Positions 31,926-43,514 are shown, counted from the stretch's first letter. The stretch is DNA of 64,000 nucleotides from Prorocentrum cordatum (GCA_963575745.1 CAUYUJ010007402.1:367051-431050); one strand, 5' to 3'. Made by a program: numbers and translations. The notes: a model not told the origin generated them from the sequence alone.

Positions 31926-32285
31926 AACCCGGGGGTGGGCCCTCCCCCCCAAACACTCGGCGCAGTCGATCAAAACCAAGGGGACCCCTTTCCCCCCCTC
32001 CCCCCCCCTCCCGAACCCCCCGCTCCCCCTCCCCCCTCACAGGGAGGGGGAGGGGGGTTCAAAACTCCCCCCCCTCGGCGCCGTCGCTGGCGGCCGCCAG
32101 CAGCGCCCACGGCGGGAACGCAGCGACGATGACCAGAGGCAGCTCAGGGGGGGGGGGGTTCAAACCCCCGCCCCCCCTGGCGCCGACGGGGGGGGGTTCA
32201 AACCCCCCCCTCCCTCGCACCGACGCCCGCGCTGGCGGCGGCCAGCAGCGCCAGCGCTGGCGCCAGCGACGGCGAGAACGCAGCG
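31926..32285. repeat. G+C-rich hairpin-forming repeats
   Basis: Three GGGGGTTCAAA(A)CYCCC hairpins, and two copies of a ~40-bp segment with GGCSGCCAGCAGCGCC and GAACGCAGCGACGAT. A GCGCCAGCGCTGGCGC palindrome sits near 32250. Confidence 0.75.
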
Positions 32286-33215
32286 ACGATCACCACCACT
32301 ACCACCACCACCACCACCACCACCGCCTCAACAAACCACCACCACCAACAACAACAACAGCACCACACAACAACCACCACCACCACAGCCACCACCACCA
32401 CCACAACAACCACCACGACTCACCATCACCACCACCACCACAAAAACCCACCACCACTACCACCACCACCACCACCACGCCACCACCACCACAACCGCCA
32501 CAACCACTACCAGCAGCACACCCCACCACCACCACCACCACCACAAACCACCACCACACCACCACCAAACCACCACCACCACCACCACCACCACCCACCG
32601 CCACAACTACCACTACCACAACCACAACAACCACCACCACCACCGCCACCACCACAAACCACGGCCGCCACCACCACACAACCACAAACCACCACCACAC
32701 CACCACCAACCACCACCAACCACCACAACCACCACAACTCACCATCACCACCACCACCACCACCACCACCACAAAAACCCAACACCACAACCACCACCAC
32801 CACTATCTACCACACCACCACCACCACCACCACCACCACCGCCACCAACACCGCCACTACCAGCAGCACAACCCACCACCACCACCACCACAAACCACCA
32901 CACCACCACCACCACCGCCACCATCACCTCCAGCACCACCTCCACAAACCACCGCCACAACCACAACCCACCACCACCACCACCACATACCACCACCACA
33001 CCACCACCAAACCACCACCACCACCACAACCCACCACCACCACCACCACAAACCACCACCACCACCACAAACCACCACCACAACCCACCACCACTACCCA
33101 CCGCCACCACCACGACCACCACAACAACAAAACCACAACACCACAACCACCACAACCACCACCACCGCCACCACCACCATCACCACAACCCACTTCCACC
33201 TCCACCACCGTCGTC
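32286..33215. repeat. (CAC)n array
   Basis: About 930 bp of CAC/ACC trinucleotides with CAA and CGC interruptions. Long Thr/His/Pro frames and the reverse Val/Gly frames are artefacts. Confidence 0.97.
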
Positions 33216-33519
33216 CTCTGGCCGGCGCCGGCCCAGAAATAGAAATCGTCGTCCCCACCGCCGTCGCCAGCCGCCGACGCAAGCGCCAGCCCGAGCAGAT
33301 CTTTCTGACTTGGACGTACCTCAATCATTCGAGACGCGAGTCTCGGACACAGAGCGGTTGGCATCAGGACGGCCAAGGCCACATATCTGTCTGTCTCGTG
33401 CCCACCACCGCCCACCGTCCCCATCCAAATCCGTCGTGGCCTTGAAAGCTGCACTGACTGTTGCGGAGGTAACGCAGGGTTTTGAAGGTTTGCCCCTAAC
33501 TATATATATATATATAACT

Positions 33520-34025
33520 CTTGGTCTGCTGTGGGGTTTTGTAGGAGCACCCTGAACCTTTTACGGGAGAGGGGAGCCACCAGAGTGTCCGACCGGAGCG
33601 AGCGACGCAGGGCGTAGAGCACAACAGTGACGGGAGCAAGAGAAGCGGCAATGAGAAAGACTGGGGTTCCAAACGAGAGGGTACTATTATTAGTACCTGT
33701 GTGCCCTTGGGCTTGGAATAAATGGAGGGGACACCTTGGGTGTCCCCCAGAGTCGGCCGTTAATGTCTTACCGCTACCAGGAACAGAAGAAACCCTGAAC
33801 AACAAGTACAACAAGTAACTTCCGAGGAATTCTGAGCGGTAGTACACGTGGCCTAAGCCTAAGAAAAATATGCTGCTGATTCCGAGCTGCGCTTTGGGGT
33901 TTGTAGGAGGACCCCGAACCTTAATGCTGAAGAGCCTCCTCCGTAAAAAAAGGTAGCTGCGGGACGATACGCACAGTGACGGAGTGTGCACGCTGTGTGC
34001 TGCAGTAGGGTTTAGTAGATGACCT
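33520..34025. repeat. three GGGTTTNGTAGGAG repeats
   Basis: GGGGTTTTGTAGGAGC (33533), GGGGTTTGTAGGAGGACC (33896) and AGGGTTTAGTAGATGACC (34007) share a CTGAACCTTT-like sequence after them and an ACAGTGACGG further downstream in the first two. Otherwise unassigned DNA with no gene. Confidence 0.55.
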
Positions 34026-34172
34026 CTAACCTTTCATCCTCCTCTTCCTCCTCATCCTCCTCCCTCGTCCTCCTCTTCCTCCTTGTTAACTGTCTTTTCC
34101 TCCTTCCTCCTCTTCGCCCTCCTCCTCTTTCTCCTCCTCCTCCTCGATCTCCTCCACCATCCTCCCCCTCTT
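34019..34172. repeat. (CTC)n pyrimidine array
   Basis: TCCTCCTCTTCC low complexity, directly upstream of SINE-like copy 1. Confidence 0.9.
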
Positions 34173-34199
34173 GGGGTATCGGACGGCTTCCCCCACCCC

Positions 34200-34382
34200 T
34201 TGTTATTCTGCATGCTCCCCCACTTTCCTGATCACCTCAACTCCCCTGGGCATCGTTTCTGGATGGGCTGGCGGGGATACTTGTTTGATCGCGACCGTAG
34301 CGACAAATCGCTCGGCGTCAAGTCGAAGCGCGGCTAACGAGCAGCGGCGACTGGTGGGGATACGCGAAGCGTCAACAATTCT
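34200..34382. repeat. SINE-like dispersed repeat S, copy 1
   Basis: Shares a left part (TTTCTGGATGGGCTGGCGGGG) minus its last base as core, and a right part (GGGGATACGCGAAGCGTCAA) with 58797-58975. 60375-60460 carries both ends fused with the middle missing. No internal promoter was identified with confidence. Confidence 0.65.
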
Positions 34383-35690
34383 GACTTGTATTCAATATCG
34401 CCCACGTGCTCCCCGAAGGCTTTCCGAACCGACGCGGGAAACACATGGTCCGACAGCTTGGCCAAGCTGTGACCTAACCTTCGGCTCGCTAGGCACTTCC
34501 AAAAAGGCAGAGGGCGGCGATGATTTGCCTTAGGCGTCTTCGGTATCTGACGGTCCGGGAGCCCGACGAAGGCCTCCAGAGACCGACATCGTCCATCGTC
34601 GACGATGGACCCTCTATTCAATTTGCCCCTGGGCCCCCAGCTGAGGCAGGCGCACTCCTCCTCCCCCCCTTCCTCCTTCGACTTGGATATTCCGATGTGA
34701 TTGTTCCTGTTCGGGCCCTGGGGGCCGTCGGGCCCAGGGGCAGTCCATAGGACAACCCCAAAAGGCCTCACGATCCCCACAAAAGGCCCCATGAAGCCCT
34801 CGAAAGGCCTTCAGGAAGCCCTCAGGAGGCTCGAGAGGCCTCCTCCTCTTCGTTGTCCTCCTTCCCCTCCCTCTCCTCCTCAGTTCTCTTCCTCTCCCCA
34901 ATGTTCCTCCGAGGGGAGCCGCAATAGATTGGGGAACGCATAATCCAATAGCTTGGCCAAATTTCGACCCAATGCTTGGCCGCAGGTCCCAATCTTAGAT
35001 CACAAACTGCATTGCCCGATATTAGTACATGCTCGAGAGGCCCAAGTCGCCTGAGGTCTCTACATCTCGCGACTAGTAGAAGGCAGCGACGACAGCCGCA
35101 GCCGCCGCAGTGGCCGGCCCGTCCACGGCGAAGCGCACGCACGGCGAAGCGAACCCCCTTCGAGGCGGCCCGCGACGAAAAAAACGGCAGCGGCGAAGAG
35201 AACGGTACCAACCAAGCGAATTGAACAGCAGGCGGGGGCCCGCGCGACGCTGCACCTGTCTAAAAAAAATCGAAAAATAATCTGGGGGGGGCATTTAATC
35301 AAATCATTAATCGCGGCGCTGTAGTGAAAACGAAATGAAGGCGGGGCAAGCCGGACCGCAGGGGACGTCCCCGCGACCGCCCTGGCACCCCGCGTCCAGG
35401 GGCAGATTCCTGCGCTGGGTTCGCGCGGGGGGGCAGGTCTTCAGAGACCCCCGCGTCAACGACGATCGGCGCCGACACCCGGCGCGTCAACGACGATCGG
35501 CGCCGACACCCGGCGCCGACAATCAGCAGTCACACTCGGCGCTGACATTCAGCACCGACACTCGGCGCGCGCACTCACCACGAGTGCACTCTCAGCCTCA
35601 CTGCCTCGCCAGAGTGCACTCACCAGAGTGCGCTCTGGTGAGTGCACCCTGGGCACCCAAAGGGAGATGCCCAGAGTGCAATGACCCACG
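34383..35690. other. unassigned DNA with short repeats
   Basis: 34690-34850 has CCCCACAAAAGGCCCC-type words of the CCCCAAGAGG family. 35325-35391 is repeat Y copy 2. 35453-35512 is a 31-bp direct duplication containing GCGTCAACGACGATCGGCGC. No gene is recognised. Confidence 0.5.
35325..35391. repeat. dispersed repeat Y, copy 2
   Basis: Matches 27592-27657, both with GGACGTCCCCGCGACCGCCC. Confidence 0.65.
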
Positions 35691-36247
35691 TATGGCGATT
35701 TTCCCATCGCGATCAATACAAAAACCGCCACACGCACGCGCCGGCGCACTGTAGGCTGCACGAATGGACGAAAACGTAAAGACCGCACGTTACGTGGAAA
35801 ATCCCATCGGCGACCGCTAGAACATTTCACTTCTAGTCCCCAGACCAGCATGGAGACTGTCCCATTGCGGGCAACGCAGAAATGGCCGCGCGCGCTCGCG
35901 CGCGCCGGCGCACTGCAGGCTGCACCATTATACGAAAACGTAAAGACCGAATGTTAAGCTTGGAGCTCCACTTAGCAGGCGCGAAGGGTTCGCTTCGCTT
36001 TAGTTCCCAGGCCAGCGTGGCGAATTTCCTATGGCTGGCAATGCAGAAACTGCCGCGCGCGCGCGTCGGCGCATTCTAGGCTGCACCAATAGTCGAAGGC
36101 GTAAAGACCGCATGCGAAATTGGAAATCCAATCGGCAAGCGCTAAGGGTTCACTTTAGTTCCAAGGCCAGCAAGGCAACTTTCCTGTTGCAGACAAAACA
36201 GAAACCGCCACGCAAACGCGCGCGTCGGCGCATCGCCGGCTGCACCA
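35690..36247. repeat. 160-bp tandem array, left part
   Basis: GGCTGCACC marks units at 35754, 35918, 36079 and 36238 (steps 164, 161, 159). Each unit continues GAAAACGTAAAGACCGCA, TTGGAAATCCAATCGG and TTCACTTTAGTTCCCAGGCC. The array breaks inside a unit, after CACCAA at 36247. Confidence 0.9.
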
Positions 36248-36360
36248 ACGCGAGCGAGCGAGCGAGCGAGCGAGCGAGACGCCTTGCGGCCCAGAGGACC
36301 TTTCCCACCCGGGGCGGGGCGCGCGGGGCCACGGCCCTCAACACTTGCCAAAATCACCCA

Positions 36361-37978
36361 TCAGAGAGCGCCACTCGCCCGGGTTGTCAGCGGCATACGT
36401 TGTCCAAGCCAGGTCGCCGGCATCCCCGCGGGCTTTTTAGCGCCGCTTCCTTGCGGTAGTGCGTCGGCGCGGGGCGCGCGCAGGAATGTCTGGAGATCGT
36501 CGCCCCGCCGCTGAGGCCGGCGCCCATGGCTCTGGCGCCCGCCGGAGCGGTGCTGATTCACGGAGGCCACGTCGTCGGAGGTGCGCGTTCTCGCTGACCC
36601 CCCCATCGGGGCGTTCACGATCACGCGGAGCATGCGTCGTTGAGTTCTCTGCGGCTGCTGGCGGGTCGCCGTCGCAACTGCCCGCGTCGCAGAGGCGCAA
36701 AGGATGGCCGGTGCAACAACGCCGTCGAAGAGACGAAGCCGGCGCTGCAATGGGCAGCGCGTGCTTGCGAGCTCCGTCTTGCGCTTAGCGAAGGCAGCCC
36801 GCGCGGCCTCAATGCGGTTATGCGCCTCTGTCTGCGCGGCGTCGCTGAGACTGGTATTTTGTCCGAGGTATTTGAGCGATCCCGCGTGCGGTCAAATAGA
36901 AATACCCACATCGCATGCGTCCAACTTTGAAGCCCTGGCCCCCCCTGCGCGCCGCGCCACTCTGCTCGCGTTTTTGGTCTTCGCGGGGCGTAGCCCTGGC
37001 CCGCGAGGGCGGGCAGCTTGAACGATGTCCGTCAGCATGCTATGGAGACACGGGGGGTCTGGGCGGTCAGAAGGACATCACAAGCGAGACGTAGGTCGGT
37101 CAAGATGGAACTCGCCCTCGCGCCGAGCTGCATGCCCATTCATCTATTTTGCCATTTTGTTGATCAATGGCGCAGTTATGTGCTGAAGGACGGCGCTGGA
37201 CAACAATGAGCTTACAAGATCGCCCTGCTTCGCGTCACGATGGAGGTTGAAAGAACGGCTGCTGAAACCAGCGCGCGCTGCGGCAGCCTGGCCATGGCAG
37301 AGACGTCGCACGAGGTGCACGTAGCCCGGTTCGATGCTTTGTTCGCGCAAGGCGGACCACAGACTGTCGTGCTCGATTGAGTCGCACGCCTTCTTGAAGT
37401 CAAGCGCGGCGATCCATAACGGCTAATTCCACCCCCGGGCCCGCTCGCGAACCGCGTGGAAAGTCGCGAGGTGACAAATAATAGAATGTCCCGGTCGAAA
37501 GCCGGGCCGGTCGAGAGGCCGATGCTGATCAAGAGAAGGCTGGAGCCAATTATAGAAGAGCCCACTGAAAAAAAGCTCGCGCAGCAAAGGCATGGAACCT
37601 GCCGGCCGGTAATTTTGAGGCACAGTGAGGTATCCTGCTTTTGGTGTCTCACTTCTTCCAACTCTCTGGACTTCCCCCGCCAGGGGGGGTCACCTCGCTG
37701 CACAGGAGAAGCAACGCATCAATGAGTTCCTCGGACCCGCTCCTCAACATCCCTGCCGAAATTCCCATCTCACCTGAGGCCCTGCCACGCCTGAGGTCGT
37801 CAATGGCCGTCTTCAGTTCCGCCGCAGTGATGCGAGGTTCGGAAGCATCCGAGGGCCCAGGTGCTGACGACGCGTTGGAAGAATCGTACAAGTCTTCGAA
37901 AACTGCAACAAAAACCTCCGCAAAACGACTCCGCGATGTTCTGGAGCGGTCTCTGGCGCCCGTCATTCGCGTGATCAT
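36361..37978 (-). pseudogene. LINE reverse transcriptase (frameshifted, catalytic Asp lost)
   Basis: Reverse transcriptase of a non-LTR element. Pieces occur in order in changing frames: ITAAELKTAIDDLRRGRASG and PESWKK (37978-37649), PQNYRP with FRPGHS (37623-37423), KKACDSIEHDSLW and AKQGDLVSS (about 37400-37150), and the active-site block TDLRLACDVLL (37095-37065). The family has (F/Y)ADD there; GCT-TGT-GAT at 37085-37077 reads A-C-D, so the first catalytic aspartate is lost. The C-terminal piece (36750-36361) begins LFDGVVAPAILCASAT. Frameshifts lie near 37640 and 37430. Confidence 0.75.
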
Positions 37979-38388
37979 GGTCCTTATTTCGTCTCGTCTT
38001 GGCAGTGGCTATAGCTCATGGCGCTTCTGATGTCAAAATTCTTGTCGCATCGATTTGCTCGAGCGTCGTCTCGTTGCATGGTCGTCGGTCGGCGTCGATC
38101 GTGTTTGCTGTGTAAAAACGTACAGGTTCGTCTCCTCGTCGTCGTCGACTCACGCGCCCATGGTCTTCTTCGCGCTATCTTTCTTACCGGCGGCCGCTCT
38201 ATGCGGCAGCGAATCGAGAATCGATTTCTGGATGCACTCACACAGGTCATTAGGGTACACGGGAAGAAGACCAGGTTTGAAGAGTCCTGTCTGACGGCGC
38301 TGGCAGCGTTGAGAACCGCGGTGCCCCCAGGCCCAACGTGGACTCGATTTGCGAATATTGCAGCCTGTCCGAGTCGAAGATCGCTGCG

Positions 38389-39340
38389 TCAAGTAGGCAC
38401 TCGGTGAGCGGATCGCGGCGACGACGGCCTTATGGTCGGAGCCGGGGTCGACGAAATTGTTGGCTTCCACGTTGTGGCAGCATTTGAACAGGTCCCGAGT
38501 GAGCAAGATGTAGTCGAGCTGTTTGTCCGCGCTGCCCTTCGCGCGCGCGATCTGCTTATCTGGCGGCTTCCGGAAGAACGCGTCAGCGATGACGAAGCCC
38601 TCTGCGGCCACCCAGTGGCGGAGCCATTGTCCTCGCGAGTTCTCAATTCTGTAGCCGTGATCGCCCAATGAGCGGGGCCGCCAGTCGATGTCGTTGGTGC
38701 CCTGGACGTCGGCCTTGTCACGGGTGCCCACTGCGTTGGAAAGGCCCCCCCGACCTGGGCGCTGAAGTCGCCCGCCTGCACCGTGGACAGTTTGCCCCCA
38801 ACAAAAAAAAACACAGAAAAAGACGCCGTCTCCACGACGGACGCGCAGCGTAGCAATTCGTGAGAAAGCAACGCCAGATTTGAAAAAAGGTGTTTGGCCC
38901 AGCGGTGGTGGATGAGCATAGCTACGTTCTGGGACCTTCGGGAATGTCCGGCCCCTGCGAAAACGTGTCCGCGAGATGCGGTCCAATACTCTTCCTGGTC
39001 GGAGCGCCATTTCTTGTTGGTGAGAAAAAATCCCAATGGTGGTCGCCAAGTTCGTCCATGAGCTCGGCGACGCGGTCGTCGGTCGATCATGACCTGGCAC
39101 TTCTGCGAAAGATGGATAATCGGTGCGCGTCGGTGTCGCAGGGGTGATGCGACGAAAAACGCACGCGCGTGCTCTCGGAGAGGATAGGGGCGTCGGGGAG
39201 GTCACCGACGCGAAAACATGCAGGTAGATCACCATGAACGCGTTGACATCGGCCTCGCCCGCCCCCCCCCCTGCGAGAAATGGCGGGGGCGAAGAGCCAG
39301 AAGTAGACCTTAAGGGTGGGACCGAAGAAATGCAGGCTGT
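38389..39340 (-). pseudogene. LINE endonuclease domain (frameshifted)
   Basis: Exonuclease-endonuclease-phosphatase fold domain that nicks target DNA for LINE insertion. In one frame VAMLIHHRWA and VQAGDFSAQVG (family GDFN) are visible. The other frame carries QLDYILLTRDLF and GSDHKAVV near 38440-38420, the conserved C-terminal Ser-Asp-His. A frameshift around 38760 separates the two halves. The N-terminal catalytic Glu region is not clear in this copy. Confidence 0.68.
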
Positions 39341-39459
39341 GGGCGTTGACAACTGTGTGCGCTGAGGCACGGGGGCCTCATGTTCCCACGAGGGTAGTAC
39401 GCAGCGCACCTCGGACTCTGTTGCTGGGTCAGGGCCCAGCTTCGTCTTCCAAGTACGTC

Positions 39460-40190
39460 TTCCTACCTTCTTAGCGGTGCCAGTAGCGCGCCAGGTCCAA
39501 GTTCGTCGACCCACGCCGCCTTGCGCCCGCGAACTTCCACCGTGTTCTTCCGCCAAATGACTTTGACATCATCGACCGCGGCATGGTTCTCGTCGATGGG
39601 ATGGCACTTGGCGCGCCCAAGGAGTTCGCCGTTGGCCCCTGCCTCCAGCGCGCGGCTGTTGCGGAAAAACACGGGCTTCACGTCGTCGCTGCCCTTGCAG
39701 CTCATGATGCCCATTCGCGCTGGGCCCCCGCCGGCCTCCACTCTGGAAGCGTGGCCTTGCCCTAGGTCCTCAGCAAACATGGCCTCGATCTTCTCAATCA
39801 TGAGGTCCGCGGCAAAGCGTTCTTTGAAGCCGACTGCAAGGACTTGCCTATGCCTCTCGGGGTTGTCCTGGTCGGCGTTGTCGGTGGCCTCGAGCGCTTC
39901 ATAGACTCGACTTCCTTTTTGACAGCACCCACTGTAGTGTTAGTCGTCTTTATCGTATCTTCAATCCCGGCAGCGGCCAGCGACGCATCCAGGGCTTCCT
40001 GCTCGGCGGACTTCGCCTCGTTCTTAGCTTCCTAAGCGATGGCAATGCTGGCGTCAACTTTGGCCCCAGGACTTCCCATCACATCTCTGAGCTCGGTGAA
40101 CAGTGCTCCGACTCGGCCTGGTCGAGGCGCAACCTTCGTCTGCTTGCGATTGCCGGGGGGGCTGCCGGAGGCAGATGCATGCTTCGACAT
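39460..40190 (-). pseudogene. LINE ORF1-like protein
   Basis: The frame opens at an ATG (40190-40188) reading MSKHASASGSPPG and has a TAG at 40034-40032. After the stop, an Ala/Glu/Lys-rich stretch (EAKNEAKSAEQEALDASLAA) looks like a coiled coil. In a second frame the segment from LIEKIEAMFAEDLG to GRKAAWVDELG (39801-39465) is free of stops; its order FFRNSRALEAG, KCHPIDEN, VKVIWRKNTVEV suggests a conserved RNA-binding-like domain, but I cannot name the family. It lies just upstream of the endonuclease on the same strand. Confidence 0.5.
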
Positions 40191-40272
40191 CGCGCACAGT
40201 GGCAGGAGTAACGCGAGCAGAGTACGCAACCGTCGCTTGCCCGCGCACTCGGGACACTTGAGCCATGGAGTG

Positions 40273-40470
40273 GATCAATGGACGAAAGCAAAATGTAATG
40301 ACCGCATGAAATCGGAAATCCAATCGGCTGCGGCCGCGGGTTCACGCCGCACGCGCGCGCGGAAGCGTCGGCGCTGTGTAGGCTGCACCGATCGACGAAA
40401 AGGTAAAGACCACTGTTAAGTTGGAACGCAAATCGGAAATCGCTGCGGTTTTATCTCCGATTGAGGGTCG
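40273..40470. repeat. 160-bp tandem array, right part
   Basis: Resumes with CAATGGACGAAAGC, then ATGACCGCATG, GGAAATCCAATCGG, and a further GGCTGCACC unit at about 40383. It matches the units at 35690-36247. Confidence 0.85.
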
Positions 40471-42437
40471 CCGCGCGCGCGGCGGCCCACGAGCATCTTG
40501 CGCGAACAACAAAAAACACGCGCGAGGCGCCAGAGCCGCCGCGCGCACCGCGGCCCACGCGCACCTTTCATGGGAAAACACAATGCGCGAGGACCATGGA
40601 CCGCCGCGCGCGCGCGCGCGCGGAGGCCCACATCATCTTGCACGGGGAAGACACAGCGCGCGAGGGCCAGGGGCCGCCGCGCGCGCGACGGCCCACGCGA
40701 ATATTGCACGACGGACGCGCGGCTGCCCACGCGCATCTCATACACAAAAACACAAAGCGCGAGGGCGCATCCCGCACGGAAAAGCACAGAGCGCGAGAGG
40801 CGCCAGGGGCCGCCGCGCGCGCGATGGCCCACGCGCACCCCGCATGGAAAAACAATGCGCGAGGAGCCAGGGCAGCCGCGCAAGCGGCGGCCCACGCGCA
40901 TCTTGCATGGGACAACACAACGCAAGGCCCGAGGGGCAACACGCGGCCGCGCGCGGCGGCCCCCGCGCATCCTGCTCGAAAGAACTCAGCGCGCGAGAGG
41001 CCAAGGCCGCCGCGAGCGCGGCGGCACACGAGCATCTTTGATGGAAGCACACAATGCGCGATGGGGCCATGGGCCGCCGCGCGAGCGATGACCCGCGCGC
41101 ATCTCGCACGTGCAAGACGCAATGCGCGAGTGGCACAGGGCCGCCGCGCGCGCCGCGGCCCACGCACACCCTGCAAACACACACACGGGGGGCAGGGCCG
41201 CCGCATCTCGCATGGGCAAGCGCAATGCGCGATGGGGCCAGGGCCCCCGCGCGCGCGACAACCTACGCGCACGCTGCATAGAAAAACACCACGCGCAGGG
41301 GGCCAATGGGCCGCCGCGCGCGCGGCGGCCCGCACAAAGCTGGCACGGAAAAAACGCGATGCGCATGAGATGCGCACAAAAAAACGCGCGAGGGCAATGG
41401 GCCGCCGAGCGCGCGACCGCCGGCGCGCGTCTTGCATGCGCGGGACGACGCAATGCGCGAATGACAATGGGCCGCGGCGGGCGCGGCGGCCCACGCGCAT
41501 CGCGCATGGAAGGAAGAAGAAAAACACGAAATAAGGAAAACGAACAAAAGGAAAACACAAAAGTACGCGCGAGGGGCAATGGGCCGCCGCGCGCGCGGCG
41601 GCCCAGCCGCATCCTGCATGGAAAAACACCATGGGCGATGGGACAGGGCCGCGCGCGCGCCCGCGCGCATCTTGCAAAGCGAAACACAGCGCGCGAGGGT
41701 TCGCGGGCCGTCGCGAGCGCGGCGGCCCATGCGCATATTGCATGGGAAGAATACAGCGCGCGAGGGGCCGATGGGCCGCCGCGCGCGCGGCGGCCCACGC
41801 GCACATCTGGCACGGGAGATAATGCTCGAGGGGCCATGGGTTGCCGCGCGCGCGGCGGCCCACGCGCATTCTGCACGACCAAAAAATACGCGAACGGCCA
41901 TCTGCCGCCGCGCGCGCGGCGGCCCACGCGCACCCTGCGTGGAAACAACCCCGCGCGAGGGCCCGCGCCCATTTTCAATTGGAAAAACTACGCGCGAGGG
42001 GCCATGGGCCTCCGCGCGCGCGGCGACCCACGCGCCTGCGGCGGCCCGCGCGCATCGTCCATGGAAAAAACATACGGGGGCTGGCAATGGGCCGCCGCGC
42101 GCGCGGCGGCCCGCGCGCATCTTGCATGGAAAACACGACGCGTGAATGGCAATGGGCCGCCGCGCACGCGTTGCGGCCGACGCGCGCATTGCATCGAAAA
42201 AATACGCTGCGCGAAGGGCCAGGGCCGCCGCACACGCGGCGGCCCACGCGAATCTTGCATCGAACAACAGAATGCGCGAGGGGGCGCGGGCCGCCGCGCG
42301 CGCGGCGGCCCGCGCGCATCTTGCATGGAAACAGCGACGCGCGAAAGCCCACGCGCATCTTGCATGGAAAAACAAAACGCGCGAGGGGCCATGGACCGCC
42401 GAGCGCTCGGCGGCCCACGCGCATCTCGCATTGATAT

Positions 42438-42479
<42 letters not shown>

Positions 42480-42957
42480 AAATATAATATATATATACAA
42501 CAACAATAGCGAGAGGAGAGAAAGGGGAACAACAATGCGCGAGGGACCAGGGCCGCCGTGCGCGTGGCGGCCTACGCGCACCTTGTCTGGACAAAAAAAA
42601 AACGCGCGAGGGGCCGGGGGCCGCCGCGCGCGCGGCGGCCCACGCGCATCTCGCATGGAAAACATGCAACACGTGAGCGGCAATAGGCAGCCGAGCGCGC
42701 GGCAGCCCACGCGCATCATGGATGGAACAACACAGTGCGCGAAAGGCCATGGACCGCCGCGCGCGCGGCGGCCCACCCGCATCCTGCATGGAAAAAGCAC
42801 GACGGGCGAAGGGTCATGGGCCGCCGCGCGCGGCGACCCACGCGAATAATGGATGGGAAAACGCAACGCGCTTAGGGCCATGGGCGGCCGCGTGCGCGGC
42901 GGCCCGCGCGCATCTACTACGGACCCCCCCCCCCAAAAAAAAAACAACAACAACAAG

Positions 42958-42988
<31 letters not shown>

Positions 42989-43290
42989 GAGAAGCCCGGG
43001 CCGCCGCGCGCGGTGGCCTTTGCCCGTTCTGCGCGAGAGAACGCACAGCGCGCGAGGGGCGCGAGCGGCAGCCCTGGCCCTTTCTGTGCGGGAAAACGCG
43101 CAGCGCGCGAGGACAAGGCCGCCGCGCGCGCGGCGGCCTTGGCCCATTCTGTGCGGGAAAACATACCATGCACGAAGGGCGAGGACCGCCGCGCGCGTGG
43201 CGGCCCTGGCATACTGCGTGGGAAACGCAACACTGCGCAAGGGGCAAGGCCGCCGCGCACGCGGCCGCCATGGCCCATGCTGTGTGGGAA
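40471..43290. repeat. ~65-bp array, each unit with a GC palindrome
   Basis: Units of about 60-77 bp read GGGGCCATGG, GCCGCCGCGCGCGCGGCGGC (or a close variant), CCACGCGCATCTTGCATGG, AAAAACACAACGCGCGAG. By length there are roughly 35-40 units. The 20-mer is a perfect palindrome in many units. Units after 43000 have a different arm (TTGGCCCATTCTGTGCGGG). Interruptions: a TATATA tract (42432-42500) and a C-run/A-run (42925-42987). Frames of up to ~579 codons on both strands are artefacts. Confidence 0.95.
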
Positions 43291-43297
43291 GCATACG

Positions 43298-43475
43298 CAC
43301 GTACACTGTTCCAGTAGGAGGACGAAAACTGCTTAGTCGCCGACCGGAGCAGCCTATACATCAGCACGCAAAAATTCCGAATGTATTTGGCAATGCATGC
43401 GCATGCGTTTATATATTTACACCACACACGTTTGTCGCTCTCCGTCGAATATTTTTCCAGGGGGACAACTTAAAC
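43298..43475. repeat. dispersed repeat Z, copy 2
   Basis: Begins TACGCACGTACACTGTTCCA, includes TCGCCGACCGGAGCAGCCTA and ends TCTCCGTCGAATATTTTTCC; homologous in order to 27831-28110. Confidence 0.6.
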
Positions 43476-43514
43476 AATGATTACCTGGCGGCGCATTAAA
43501 GCCGCCAAGGGGGG

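Larger units (their letters stand above)
36248..40272 (-). mobile_element. near-complete but inactive LINE inserted in the 160-bp array
   Basis: Minus-strand order is ORF1-like (40190-39460), endonuclease (about 39340-38390), reverse transcriptase (37978-37020) and C-terminal part (to 36361). The element's 3' end carries a (CTCG)n simple-repeat tail (36250-36280, read on the minus strand), as many LINEs do. The host array stops mid-unit at 36247 and resumes at about 40273 in matching phase, which defines both edges. Frameshifts, nonsense codons and an altered catalytic motif show it is dead. Confidence 0.75.

Noticed and set aside
31817-33555. Thr/His/Pro-rich frames of 540-550 codons
   Set aside because: (CAC)n translation; both frames change together with the simple repeat.
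40461-42849. Frames of 357-579 codons rich in Ala-Arg-Gly
   Set aside because: Open in several frames on both strands because the ~65-bp palindromic unit is G+C-rich and stop-poor.
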